Source of the DNA: Aquabacter spiritensis
GTDB lineage: Bacteria; Pseudomonadota; Alphaproteobacteria; Rhizobiales; Xanthobacteraceae
Reading direction: 5' to 3'
Length of the DNA: 64,000 nucleotides
Assembly: GCF_004346185.1 (NCBI RefSeq)
Contig: NZ_SMAI01000005.1
Coordinates: 1-64,000, forward strand
The position numbers were made by a program, and so were the translations under genes. Under the pieces are notes generated by a model. It was not told where the DNA came from. It ran no database searches and saw nothing but the letters and a program-made list of their open reading frames with translations. The first letter of the stretch is position 1. Every line of letters begins with the position of its first letter. Below are positions 35,156 through 44,141 of the stretch, piece by piece.

Positions 35156-37629
35156 TGGCCGGCGCGGCGGACCAGGCGCCCGCCCCCCTTCGGGGGGTGC
35201 GGGTGGTCGAACTCGGAGCGGTTCCGGCGGGCGCCTATTGCGCCCGCATCTTCGCGGATTTTGGCGCGGAGGTGGTCAAGATCGAGCCCCCGGAAGGCGA
35301 TCCCCTGCGCCGCCGCGGGCCGCGCCTGGCGATCGGCCCGGGTGCCGAGGAAGGCTGCCATTTCGGCTTCCTCAACGCCGGAAAGCAAAGCGCCGTGGTC
35401 GACCCGTCCGACCCGGCGGCCTGCACACGCCTGCACGCGCTTTTGAGCACGGCGGACGTCGTCATCGAAACGCTTGGCGAGGCCGAGCGCCGCGCGCTCG
35501 GCCTCGATCACGACGCGCTGCGCGCCGAAGCGCCCGATCTCGTCATCGTCGCCGCGAGCTGGTTCGGCGAGAGTGGCCCCTATCGCGATTTCCGCGCCAC
35601 AGACACGGTGTGCCGCGCCCTCGCCGGCCTCGTCTATCTGGTCGGGCCGAAGGACGGACCGCCGACGCCGATCCTCGATTACCAGGCCGACATCGTCGGC
35701 GGCCTCACCGCCTTCATTCCCGCCATGGCGGCGCTGCAGAGCGGCGGCGGCCGACGATTCGAAGTGAGCGTGTTCGAGGCCGCCATCGCGCTGGCCGACT
35801 ACAATATCGCGCTCGACTGGGGCGCCGGGCGGCGCGACACCCGATGGGGGCAGAACCGCTTCTGGCCGAACTATCCGCTCGGCATCTTCCGCTGCAAGGG
35901 CGGCGGCTGGATCGGCGTTACCATCGTCACCCCGGTGCAATGGGCCGCCTTCTGCACCCTGCTCGACATGCCCGATCTGATCGGCGATCCGGCCTATGCG
36001 GTGAACCGCGACCGCATCGCCGTCGCCGATGCGCTCCAGGCGCGCTTCGCCCCCGCTTTCCTCACCCGCACGGCCGAAGACTGGCTCGCGATCGCGCTGG
36101 AGGAGCGTCTGCCCTTCGTCATCGTGCCGGACATGGCCGATCTTCTGGCCGATCCGGAGCACCGGCGGCGCGCCGTGTTCGCGCGGGTGCGCCACGGTGC
36201 GGCGGACTATGACATGCCCGCCTCCCCGCTCCGCCTGACCCGCACCCCGCCCGCCCGCGACCTGCGCGTGCCCGCCTTCGGCGGCGCGCTTGCCGACTGG
36301 ACGGCGCCGGCGGTGCGGCGCGCGCCCCCGAGGCCGAAAGGGCACTTGCCGCTCGAGGGCGTGCGGGTCGTCGACATGGCGATGGGCTGGGCTGGGCCGC
36401 ACGCGACGCGCCATCTCGCGGATCTCGGCGCGGACGTGATCAAGATCGAGGCCTGCCAGTATCCCGACTGGTGGCGTGGGGTCGACAACCGGCCCGTCGT
36501 AATCGCCCAGCGCCTTTATGAGAAGAGCAGCTATTTCAACGTGATGAACCGCAACAAGCGGGGCATCACGCTGGATCTCACGACCCCCGAGGGGGTCGCC
36601 CTGGTGCGCGATCTGGTGCGCCGGTCGGACATCGTGGTGGAGAATTATTCCGCCGGCGTTCTAACCAAGCTCGGGCTCGATTACACCGCTCTGCGCACGG
36701 TAAAGCCGGACATCGTGATGGTGTCGATGCCGGCCTTCGCGGGCGATGGTCCGCTGCGGGAATTGCGCGCCTACGGCTCCACCCTCGAACAGGCCTCCGG
36801 CGTACCGAGCGTCACCGGCGATCCGGACGGCCCGCCGGGCATGAGCCATATCGCCTATGGCGATCCGATCGGCGGCCTGAACGCCGCCGCCGCGATCCTG
36901 ATCGCGCTCGCGCATCGGACCTGGACCGGCGCGGGCCAGCGCATCGATCTGTCCCAGGTCGAATGCATGCTGACCATGGCGGCCCCCTGGATCATCGAAT
37001 GCTCGGCCACCGGCCGGGTGCCGCCGCGCACCGGCACCCGCCACCCGGCCTATGCCCCGTTCGGCGCCTTCCCCTGCCGCGATCCCGACAGCTGGGTGTT
37101 CGTGGCGGTGGAGGACGATGCCCAATGGGCGGCGCTGGCCGCTCTCCTCGGGCCGGCCTTCGCATCGCCGGACTTCGCGACGCTGGACCAGCGCCGCGCG
37201 CGGCTGGACGAGATCGAGGCCGCCCTCGCCGCCTGGACCTGCCGGCATACGCCGGATGCGGCGATGCTGACGCTCCAGGCCGCCGGCATCGCCGCGGGTG
37301 CGGTGCGCTCGCCGGTCGATCTGCTCGACGATCCCCATCTCGCCGCACGTGGCTATTGGCAGGTGCTGCGGCGCGCCTATGTCGATCATCAGCCCAACCC
37401 CTCCCCGGCGTTCCGCGAGGACGGCCGCCCGCTCCCCATCGTCCGCGCCGCCCCCACCCTCGGCGCGGACAATGCGGCGGTGCTGCAAGGCGTGCTCGGC
37501 CTCACCGACACCGATCTCGCGCGCCTCGCGGCGGCCGGAATCATCGGCACCGACGCCGTCCCGCCGAACCTGAGAAAAGCCCGCGCCGCGATCGGCGCGC
37601 CGCGACCGGCCCCCGCCGGCGCGGGATGA
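35155..37629 (+). CDS. double CaiB/BaiF CoA-transferase (tandem fusion)
   Basis: An 824-residue protein made of two CaiB/BaiF domains in tandem. Domain 1 (from LRGVRVVELGAVPAGAYCAR) has its catalytic aspartate in YQADIVGGLTAF. Domain 2 begins near residue 400 (LEGVRVVDMAMGWAGPHATR) and has aspartate in AYGDPIGGLNAA. Both therefore look active. Fused class III CoA-transferases exist and can act as an internal pair, much like the usual interlocked dimer. The start overlaps the LLM stop; the oxidoreductase gene follows 10 bp after the stop. Confidence 0.88.
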   Translation: MAGAADQAPAPLRGVRVVELGAVPAGAYCARIFADFGAEVVKIEPPEGDPLRRRGPRLAIGPGAEEGCHFGFLNAGKQSAVVDPSDPAACTRLHALLSTADVVIETLGEAERRALGLDHDALRAEAPDLVIVAASWFGESGPYRDFRATDTVCRALAGLVYLVGPKDGPPTPILDYQADIVGGLTAFIPAMAALQSGGGRRFEVSVFEAAIALADYNIALDWGAGRRDTRWGQNRFWPNYPLGIFRCKGGGWIGVTIVTPVQWAAFCTLLDMPDLIGDPAYAVNRDRIAVADALQARFAPAFLTRTAEDWLAIALEERLPFVIVPDMADLLADPEHRRRAVFARVRHGAADYDMPASPLRLTRTPPARDLRVPAFGGALADWTAPAVRRAPPRPKGHLPLEGVRVVDMAMGWAGPHATRHLADLGADVIKIEACQYPDWWRGVDNRPVVIAQRLYEKSSYFNVMNRNKRGITLDLTTPEGVALVRDLVRRSDIVVENYSAGVLTKLGLDYTALRTVKPDIVMVSMPAFAGDGPLRELRAYGSTLEQASGVPSVTGDPDGPPGMSHIAYGDPIGGLNAAAAILIALAHRTWTGAGQRIDLSQVECMLTMAAPWIIECSATGRVPPRTGTRHPAYAPFGAFPCRDPDSWVFVAVEDDAQWAALAALLGPAFASPDFATLDQRRARLDEIEAALAAWTCRHTPDAAMLTLQAAGIAAGAVRSPVDLLDDPHLAARGYWQVLRRAYVDHQPNPSPAFREDGRPLPIVRAAPTLGADNAAVLQGVLGLTDTDLARLAAAGIIGTDAVPPNLRKARAAIGAPRPAPAGAG

Positions 37630-37639
37630 GGAGGAAACC

Positions 37640-38314
37640 ATGACGCTTCCACAGACCATCGCCGTCATCGGCGGGTCCGGCGCCCTCGGCGGCGGCATCG
37701 CCGCGCGCCTCGCTCTGGCCGGCCTCTGCGTGGTGATCGGCTCGCGCACCGCCGAAAGGGCCGAGGCGGCCGCCGAAGCGCTGCGCCGCGAGACCGGATG
37801 CGCGCGGGTGCGCGGCTGCGCCAATTGCGATGCGGCCGCGACCGGCGACCTCGTCATCGTCGCGGTCCCGTTCGCGAGCCAGGACGAGACGCTGCGGGCG
37901 ATCGCGCCGAACGTCGCGGGCAAGATCGTCATCGACACCACGGTGCCGCTCCTGCCGCCGAAAGTGGCGCGGGTGCAATTGCCGCGGGAAGGCTCCGCCG
38001 CCGCCCGCGCCGCGGCAGCGCTGGGACCGGACGTGCGCCTCGTCACCGCTTTCCACAACGTCTCGGCGCAGAAACTGCGGAGCGGGGGGCCGGTCGGCTG
38101 CGACGTGCTGGTGTTCGGCGACGATACGGACGCGCGCAGCAGCGCCGTGGTGCTGATCGAGGCGCTCGGCCTGCGCGCGCTGCACGGCGGCCCGCTCGCA
38201 AATTCGGCCGCGGCCGAGGCGATGACCTCGGTGCTGATCGCGGTGAACCGCCGCTACGGCGTCGCAGAGGGCGCCGGAATCCGGCTCACCGGCATCCCCG
38301 AAGCGGTAGCCTGA
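37640..38314 (+). CDS. npdG: F420:NADPH oxidoreductase (NADPH-dependent F420 reductase)
   Basis: A 224-residue Rossmann-fold enzyme that moves hydride between NADPH and coenzyme F420. The N-terminal IAVIGGSGALGGGIAARLA and SRTAERAEAA (NADP phosphate side) are typical, and the later segments VIVAVPFASQ and TAFHNVSAQKL match the Fno/NpdG family. It supplies reduced F420 to the LLM enzyme encoded just upstream. Only 7 bp separate it from cofE. Confidence 0.88.
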   Translation: MTLPQTIAVIGGSGALGGGIAARLALAGLCVVIGSRTAERAEAAAEALRRETGCARVRGCANCDAAATGDLVIVAVPFASQDETLRAIAPNVAGKIVIDTTVPLLPPKVARVQLPREGSAAARAAAALGPDVRLVTAFHNVSAQKLRSGGPVGCDVLVFGDDTDARSSAVVLIEALGLRALHGGPLANSAAAEAMTSVLIAVNRRYGVAEGAGIRLTGIPEAVA

Positions 38315-38321
38315 GGCTGCG

Positions 38322-39089
38322 ATGCGCACCCTGGCGATCCACGCGCTCGAAGGCATGCCGGGCATCCGCCCCGGCACCGACCTCGCGGACGAAATCCTCG
38401 GCGCGGCGGCGCGCAACGGGCTGCGCCTCGCGGACGGCGACATCGTCGTGATCGCCCAGAAGATCGTGTCCAAGGCGGAGGGGCGCTCGGTGCGGCTCGA
38501 AGCGATCGTGCCCGGCGCGGCGGCGCAGGCCCTGGCACACACCACCGGCAAGGATCCGCGCCTAGCGGAACTGGTGCTGGGCGAATCGGCGGCGGTCCTG
38601 CGCGCCCGCCGCAACGTCGTCGTCGTCGAGCACCGGCTCGGCCACGTCATGGCGAATGCCGGCGTCGATCGCTCGAACCTCGACGCCGCGCCGGACGACG
38701 AGGCGGTCGTCCTTCTGCTGCCGGAGGATCCCGACCGGTCGGCCGCCGCCCTGCGCGACCGGCTGCGCGCCGCCACAGGCGTGCGGCTCGGGGTCGTGAT
38801 CTCCGACAGTTTCGGCCGCGCCTGGCGCCTGGGAACGGTCGGCGTCGCACTCGGCCTCGCCGGGCCGCCGGCCGTGATCGACCGGCGTGGCGAGGCCGAC
38901 CTTTACGGCCGGCCGCTCCAGGTCACCGAAATCGGCTTTGCCGACGCCGTCGCGGCGGCGGCCGTCCTCGTGATGGGCGAGGGCGCGGAAGGCTGCCCGG
39001 TCGCCGTGGTGCGCGGACAGAGTTGGAGCGAGAGCCGCCAGACCGCGCGCGACGGGCTGCGGCCTCGCAGCGAGGACATGTTCCGATGA
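38322..39089 (+). CDS. cofE: coenzyme F420-0:L-glutamate ligase
   Basis: Adds the glutamate tail to F420-0 with GTP. The 255-residue protein has the family blocks GDIVVIAQKIVSKAEGR, RLGHVMANAGVDRSN, DSFGRAWRLGTVG and VVIDRRGEADLYG. It consists of the ligase domain alone: the nitroreductase-type second domain that actinobacterial FbiB carries for reducing dehydro-F420-0 is absent. Its stop overlaps cofD by four bases (ATGA), so translation is probably coupled. Confidence 0.93.
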   Translation: MRTLAIHALEGMPGIRPGTDLADEILGAAARNGLRLADGDIVVIAQKIVSKAEGRSVRLEAIVPGAAAQALAHTTGKDPRLAELVLGESAAVLRARRNVVVVEHRLGHVMANAGVDRSNLDAAPDDEAVVLLLPEDPDRSAAALRDRLRAATGVRLGVVISDSFGRAWRLGTVGVALGLAGPPAVIDRRGEADLYGRPLQVTEIGFADAVAAAAVLVMGEGAEGCPVAVVRGQSWSESRQTARDGLRPRSEDMFR

Positions 39090-40042
39090 TCCAAGCCGGC
39101 TATCGCGGCGGAACCGTCATCGCGCTGTGCGGCGGCATTGGCGGCGCGAAACTGGCGCTCGGCCTCGCCCGGGTCGTGCCGGCCGAGAAGCTGACCGTGA
39201 TCGTCAATACCGGCGACGATTTCCGCCATTTCGGGCTCGCCGTCTGCCCGGACATCGACACCGTCGTCTACACCCTCGCCGGCCGCGCCAATCCGCAGAC
39301 CGGCTGGGGCCGGGCCGGGGAAAGCTGGCGCTTCATGGAGGCGGTCGGCGAACTCGGCGGCGAGACCTGGTTCGCCCTTGGCGATACCGACCTTGCGACC
39401 TGCGCGGTGCGGACCGCGCGGCTCGCAGACGGCGCGCGGCTGACGACGGTCACCGCAGACATCGCCCGCGCTCTGGGGGTCGGCTGCGCCGTCCTGCCGG
39501 CCAGCGACGATGCCGTGCGCACCGTGGTCGAGACCGCCGACGGCGACCTGGCCTTCCAGACCTATTTCGTCGGATGCCGCTGCGCCCCGGCGATACGTGG
39601 CCTGCGGTTCGACGGCGCCGCCACCGCCCGGGTCTCGCCGGAGGTCGCCGCCGCCTTCGCCGCGCCCGACCTCGAAGCGATCGTGCTCTGTCCGTCCAAT
39701 CCCTATCTCTCGATCGACCCGATCCTCGCCATACCGGGCCTGCGCGCCCTGATCGCGGCGCGCCGCGCGCCGCTGGTCGCGGTGAGCCCGATCGTCGGCG
39801 GCACCGCCCTGAAGGGGCCGCTCGCCAAGCTGATGGCGGAACTCGGCCTTGCCGTGACGCCCGCGACCGTGCTCGCCCATTATGGCGACCTCGTCGACGT
39901 CTTCGTGCTGGACACCGCAGATGCGGACCAGGCCGGGGACGCGCCGCGCCTGCGGGTCGCGCCGAGCGTCATGGTCACGCTGGACGACCGCATCGCGCTG
40001 GCGCGGTCGGTGCTGGCGTTCGCCCGGGGAGGCCGGCCATGA
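39086..40042 (+). CDS. cofD: 2-phospho-L-lactate (or related) transferase
   Basis: Transfers the activated phospho-acid moiety to Fo, forming the F420-0 core. The 318-residue protein begins with IALCGGIGGAKLALGLARV and has VIVNTGDDFRHFGL, which are the CofD/UPF0052 nucleotide-binding motifs, and CPSNPYLSIDPIL later on. It overlaps cofE and cofC by four bases each (ATGA), so the three are translationally coupled. Confidence 0.93.
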   Translation: MIQAGYRGGTVIALCGGIGGAKLALGLARVVPAEKLTVIVNTGDDFRHFGLAVCPDIDTVVYTLAGRANPQTGWGRAGESWRFMEAVGELGGETWFALGDTDLATCAVRTARLADGARLTTVTADIARALGVGCAVLPASDDAVRTVVETADGDLAFQTYFVGCRCAPAIRGLRFDGAATARVSPEVAAAFAAPDLEAIVLCPSNPYLSIDPILAIPGLRALIAARRAPLVAVSPIVGGTALKGPLAKLMAELGLAVTPATVLAHYGDLVDVFVLDTADADQAGDAPRLRVAPSVMVTLDDRIALARSVLAFARGGRP

Positions 40043-40779
40043 CCTATCCGTCGCGCCTGGATCCGGTGTGGGCGCTGCTGCCGGTGAAGACCTTCACCGC
40101 AGCCAAATCGCGCCTCTCCGGCTGCCTGTCCCCCGACCAGCGGATCGCGCTCCAGCAGGCCATGCTCGCCGACGTGCTGACCGCCGCGAACCGCGCCCGC
40201 AGCCTCGACGGCGTCGCCGTGGTGACGCGAGACCCCGTGGCGGCCGGTTTCGTGCGCCGCTTCGGCGCCCATGTCGTCGCGGAGGCCCATGTCGGCGCCG
40301 AGGAAGCGGGCGGCTGCGATCTCAACCGCGCGCTCGCCGACGGCGTGCGGGGGCTGCGGGCCATGGGCGCGGCGCGGGCGCTGGTGGTGCCGGCGGACAT
40401 TCCCTTCCTGGACCCCGCGGAGATCGATGCCGCCGTCGCCCTGGCGCGCGGCGCGCGCGCGCCCGTCGCGGTGCCGAGCCGCGATCGCGGCGGCACCAAC
40501 GGCCTCGTGGTGCGGCTCGATCGCCCGTTCGGCTTCACCTTCGGCGCCGACAGCTTTCGCCGTCATCTCGCAAATCCGGCCCAGGGCCCGGTGATGCCGG
40601 CCGCTCTGCCCTCCTTCGCGCTCGACGTCGATCTGCCCGCCGACCTCGCCGCCTTGCGCCGCCGCCTGCCGGCCGGCATCCGCGGCGGCGTCATTCCCGG
40701 CCTCCCCCCCTGCCCCGCCGCCCACACGGCGCTCTGGCTCGCCGAGGCCCGGCCCTGCGTCCGAGAGCACCAGACATGA
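40039..40779 (+). CDS. cofC: phospholactate/PEP/phosphoglycerate guanylyltransferase
   Basis: Makes the guanylylated three-carbon acid used by CofD. The 246-residue protein has the nucleotidyltransferase start WALLPVKTFTAAKSRLSGCL and the CDLNRALADGV and VPADIPFLDP motifs. Homologues in different organisms use 2-phospholactate, phosphoenolpyruvate or 3-phosphoglycerate; sequence reading alone does not tell which one is used here. It overlaps cofD and fbiC by four bases. Confidence 0.9.
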   Translation: MTYPSRLDPVWALLPVKTFTAAKSRLSGCLSPDQRIALQQAMLADVLTAANRARSLDGVAVVTRDPVAAGFVRRFGAHVVAEAHVGAEEAGGCDLNRALADGVRGLRAMGAARALVVPADIPFLDPAEIDAAVALARGARAPVAVPSRDRGGTNGLVVRLDRPFGFTFGADSFRRHLANPAQGPVMPAALPSFALDVDLPADLAALRRRLPAGIRGGVIPGLPPCPAAHTALWLAEARPCVREHQT

Positions 40780-43250
40780 CCGAACCATCCTTCGCCGACC
40801 TCGCCGCGCGGACCCTCGACGGCACGCCCTTGTCGGCGGAAGAGGCGCTCGCCCTCGCTGGGCGCCGGGATCTCCCCGACCTGCTTGCCGCCGCGGCCCG
40901 GCTGCGCGACGCCGGCCATGGCGACGTCGTCACCGTCTCGCGCAAGGTCTTCATCCCGCTCACCCAGCTCTGCCGGGACGTCTGCCATTACTGCACCTTC
41001 GCCCATCCGCCGCGGCGGGGGGAACAGGCCTATCTGCGCCCGGACGCGGTGCTGGCGATCGCCCAAGCCGGGGCGGCGCAGGGGTGCGACGAGGCGCTGT
41101 TCACGCTCGGCGACAAGCCCGAGCTGCGCTACCAGGCGGCGCGCGACGAACTCGCCGCCCTCGGCCATCCCTCGACCGTCGCCTATCTCGCGGCGATGGC
41201 GCGGCTGGTGCTGGAGGAGACCGGGCTGCTGCCGCACATCAATGCGGGGGTGATGACCGAGGCCGAGATCGGCGACCTGAAAGCGGTGTCGGCCTCCCAG
41301 GGGATCATGCTGGAAAGCGCGGCGGACCGTCTGTGCGCCCGCGGCGGGCCGCATTTCGGGTCGCCCGACAAGGTCCCGGCGCGCCGTCTCGACATGATCG
41401 CCGCGGCTGGCCGGGCCGGCGTGCCCTTCACCAGCGGCATCCTGATCGGCATCGGCGAGACGCGGGCGGAGCGGATCGCGGCGCTGCTCGACCTGCGCCG
41501 CCTCCATGCGGCCCACGGCCATCTCCAGGAAATCATCGTCCAGAACTTCCGGGCGAAGCCGGGCACGCGGATGGCCGGCGCGCCGGAGCCGGATCTCGCG
41601 GACCACCAATGGACCATCGCCATCGCGCGCCTGATCTTCGGCCCGGAGATGAGCCTCCAGGCGCCGCCGAACCTGCGGCCCGGGGATCTGCCCGCTTTGG
41701 TCGCGGCGGGGATCAATGATTGGGGCGGGGTCTCGCCGGTCACGCCGGACCATGTCAATCCCGAAGCCCCCTGGCCGCATCTCGCGCGCCTCGCGCGTGA
41801 AACCGAGGCCGCCGGCAAAAGCCTCGCGCCGCGCCTCACCGTCTATCCCGCCTATCTCCGCAATTCCGCGCGGTGGATCGCCCCGACGGTGCTGCCGCAT
41901 GTCCTGCGGCGCGCCGACGGCGCGGGCCTCGCCCATGAATCGCTGTGGCGGGTCGGACGGCAGGCGCTGCCCGAGACGGCTTTCCGGGCGCCAGGCCCGG
42001 CGCGCGGCACCGGGCTCACTGCACTGCTCGACCGGGCCTTCGCGGCGCGTCCCTTGTCGGAGGACGACATCGTCCGCCTGTTCAGCGCCCGCGGCGCCGC
42101 CGCAAGCGCGGTCCAGAGCGCGGCCGACTCGCTGCGCCGCGAGACGGTGGGCGACGCCGTGACCTATGTCGTCACGCGCAACATCAATTACACCAATGTC
42201 TGCGCCTATCGCTGCCAGTTCTGCGCCTTCTCCAAGGGCAAAGCGAGCGCGCACCTGCGCGGCCGGCCCTATGACCTCGCACTGCCGGAGATCGCCCGCC
42301 GGGTGCGCGAGGCGCATGCCCGGGGCGCGACCGAAGTCTGCATGCAGGGCGGGATCCATCCCGATTATACCGGCGAAACCTACCTCGCCATCTGCCGGGC
42401 GGTGAAGGCGGCGGTGCCGGAAATGCACCTGCACGCCTTCTCGCCGCTGGAGGTGCGGCAGGGCGCGGACAGTCTCGGCCTCTCGCTGGCGGACTATTAT
42501 GCCCGCCTGAAGGCTGCCGGGCTCGGCACCTTGCCGGGGACCGCGGCGGAGATCCTGGACGACGGGGTGCGCCGCGTCCTGTGCGCCGAAAAGCTCTCCA
42601 CCGACGAATGGCTCGCGGTCGTCGCGGCGGCGCATCGCGCCGGCTTCCGCACGACCGCCACCATCATGTTCGGCCATGTCGAGACCTATGCCCATTGGGC
42701 GCGGCATCTTCTGCGGATCCGGGCGCTCCAGGAGCGCACCGGCGGGTTCACCGAATTCGTGCCGCTGCCCTTCGTCCACATGGAGGCGCCGCTCTACCTT
42801 CGCGGCGCGGCGCGCCAGGGGCCGAGCCTGCGGGAGGCGGTACTGATGCACGCCGTCGCGCGCCTCGCGCTGAACGGCGCGATCGACAACATCCAGACCT
42901 CTTGGGTGAAGATGGGCGTGGCGGGGGCCAAGGCCGCGCTCGCCGCCGGGGCGAACGATCTCGGCGGCACCTTGATGAACGAATCGATCAGCCGCGCCGC
43001 CGGCACCGAGCACGGCCAGGAAATGCCGCCGGAGCGGATGGAGCGGCTGATCCGCGATATCGGGCGCACGCCGCGCCAGCGCACGACGCTCTACGCCCCG
43101 GCGCCCGCAGCCCAGAACCTGCGGTCGTTCGGCACCGACGCGCTCGCCCCGCTGGACCAGACCCCGGCGGGGCGGAGCGCACATGTCGGCGGCCGGCGCG
43201 CGAGGCAAGCGGCCGTGCGCGCGGGCGCGGCGTCGGGGCTGGACGCCTAG
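40776..43250 (+). CDS. fbiC: bifunctional Fo synthase (CofG-CofH fusion)
   Basis: Two radical-SAM domains in 824 residues build the deazaflavin Fo from tyrosine and 5-amino-6-ribitylaminouracil. The first half (CofG) has the cluster motif CRDVCHYCTF near residue 67; the second half (CofH) has CAYRCQFCAF near residue 475, so both [4Fe-4S] sites are intact. The second half ends with FVPLPFVHMEAP and NESISRAAGTEHG. This is the fused form known from actinobacteria and some proteobacteria. It closes the ATGA-coupled series. Confidence 0.94.
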   Translation: MTEPSFADLAARTLDGTPLSAEEALALAGRRDLPDLLAAAARLRDAGHGDVVTVSRKVFIPLTQLCRDVCHYCTFAHPPRRGEQAYLRPDAVLAIAQAGAAQGCDEALFTLGDKPELRYQAARDELAALGHPSTVAYLAAMARLVLEETGLLPHINAGVMTEAEIGDLKAVSASQGIMLESAADRLCARGGPHFGSPDKVPARRLDMIAAAGRAGVPFTSGILIGIGETRAERIAALLDLRRLHAAHGHLQEIIVQNFRAKPGTRMAGAPEPDLADHQWTIAIARLIFGPEMSLQAPPNLRPGDLPALVAAGINDWGGVSPVTPDHVNPEAPWPHLARLARETEAAGKSLAPRLTVYPAYLRNSARWIAPTVLPHVLRRADGAGLAHESLWRVGRQALPETAFRAPGPARGTGLTALLDRAFAARPLSEDDIVRLFSARGAAASAVQSAADSLRRETVGDAVTYVVTRNINYTNVCAYRCQFCAFSKGKASAHLRGRPYDLALPEIARRVREAHARGATEVCMQGGIHPDYTGETYLAICRAVKAAVPEMHLHAFSPLEVRQGADSLGLSLADYYARLKAAGLGTLPGTAAEILDDGVRRVLCAEKLSTDEWLAVVAAAHRAGFRTTATIMFGHVETYAHWARHLLRIRALQERTGGFTEFVPLPFVHMEAPLYLRGAARQGPSLREAVLMHAVARLALNGAIDNIQTSWVKMGVAGAKAALAAGANDLGGTLMNESISRAAGTEHGQEMPPERMERLIRDIGRTPRQRTTLYAPAPAAQNLRSFGTDALAPLDQTPAGRSAHVGGRRARQAAVRAGAASGLDA

Positions 43251-43254
43251 CGCC

Positions 43255-44037
43255 ATGCGGATCCGCTACCAGCTCCTGTCGTCGGAAACCGCAATGGCGG
43301 CCTTCCTCGCCGCCGTCGGCGACCATTGCGCCGACACCGCCGGACCCAGCGTCGCCTTCGACGTGCGAGGCACAGATCATGGCGCGTTCGGGAGCGAGTT
43401 TGCGGTCTTCGCCCATTACGACCTGCGCGCGGTGGTCGATCTCGGCCTCACGATCCGGACCACGGGCGGGTACGACGCCGTCGTGATGGCGAACTCGCTC
43501 GACACCGGGATCGTCGAACTGCGGGAAATCCTCGACATTCCGGTCGTCTCGCTGCTCGAAACGGCCTGCTTCTGGGCCTGCACCCTGGGGATGCGCTTCG
43601 CGCTGGTGGTGCCGCACCCGAAAATGGCGCCGCGCTATCGACGGTGCGTGGAGGGATATGGGCTCGCGGCCCGCCTCGCCGGGATCGAGGCGATCGCCGA
43701 GGACGACCTCTCCGATCTCGACGCCGCCTTTGCGGACCGCGCGCGCGGCGATGCGCAGACCGCCGCGTGTCTGGCGGCCTGTCGCCGCGGCATCGAGGCG
43801 GGGGCCGACGTGGTCATCCCCGCAGGTCCCCATGCCATGCTGCTCGCGCAGCGGGGGCTGTTCGCGCTCGGCCCCGTACCGCTGCTCGACGGCTACGGGC
43901 TCGCCGCCAAGATCGCCGAGACCGCGGTGGGGATCCACCGCCGGACCGGCGTCTGCGTGAGCCGCAGCGGGCTTTATCGCGGCCCGTCGGATGCGACGGT
44001 CGCCCGGATCCTGGCCGCGCGCGATCTGAGCGTCTGA
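43255..44037 (+). CDS. Asp/Glu racemase-fold protein lacking the catalytic cysteines
   Basis: A 260-residue protein of the Asp/Glu/hydantoin racemase superfamily (VVSLLETACFWACTLGMRFALVV, AGADVVIPAGPHAML). In active racemases two cysteines flank the site: one in an ACF-type motif, one in a GC motif of the second domain. Here these positions read ANSLDTG and PAGPHAM, so both cysteines are gone. It starts four bases after the fbiC stop, so it belongs to the F420 unit, but its role is open: perhaps a lyase, isomerase or binding protein. Start ATG 43255. Confidence 0.72.
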   Translation: MRIRYQLLSSETAMAAFLAAVGDHCADTAGPSVAFDVRGTDHGAFGSEFAVFAHYDLRAVVDLGLTIRTTGGYDAVVMANSLDTGIVELREILDIPVVSLLETACFWACTLGMRFALVVPHPKMAPRYRRCVEGYGLAARLAGIEAIAEDDLSDLDAAFADRARGDAQTAACLAACRRGIEAGADVVIPAGPHAMLLAQRGLFALGPVPLLDGYGLAAKIAETAVGIHRRTGVCVSRSGLYRGPSDATVARILAARDLSV

Positions 44038-44106
44038 CCCCACGCACTTTCGGCTTGACGCCCGGATTGCGCTCGATCATCAAACGGGCGATTTTCTGCA
44101 TACAAG

Positions 44107-44120
44107 TGCATGCATCTGCA
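44107..44120. promoter_or_regulatory. 14-bp operator-like site before tcuA
   Basis: TGCATGCATCTGCA, in an A/T-rich gap, 21 bp from the tcuA start. It matches 12 of 14 bases of TGCATGCGCCTGCA found in reverse at 46305-46318 before tcuB. The GntR regulator between the two genes is the natural binder. Confidence 0.5.
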
Positions 44121-44141
44121 CTCGGGAATGAGGATGGCGGG

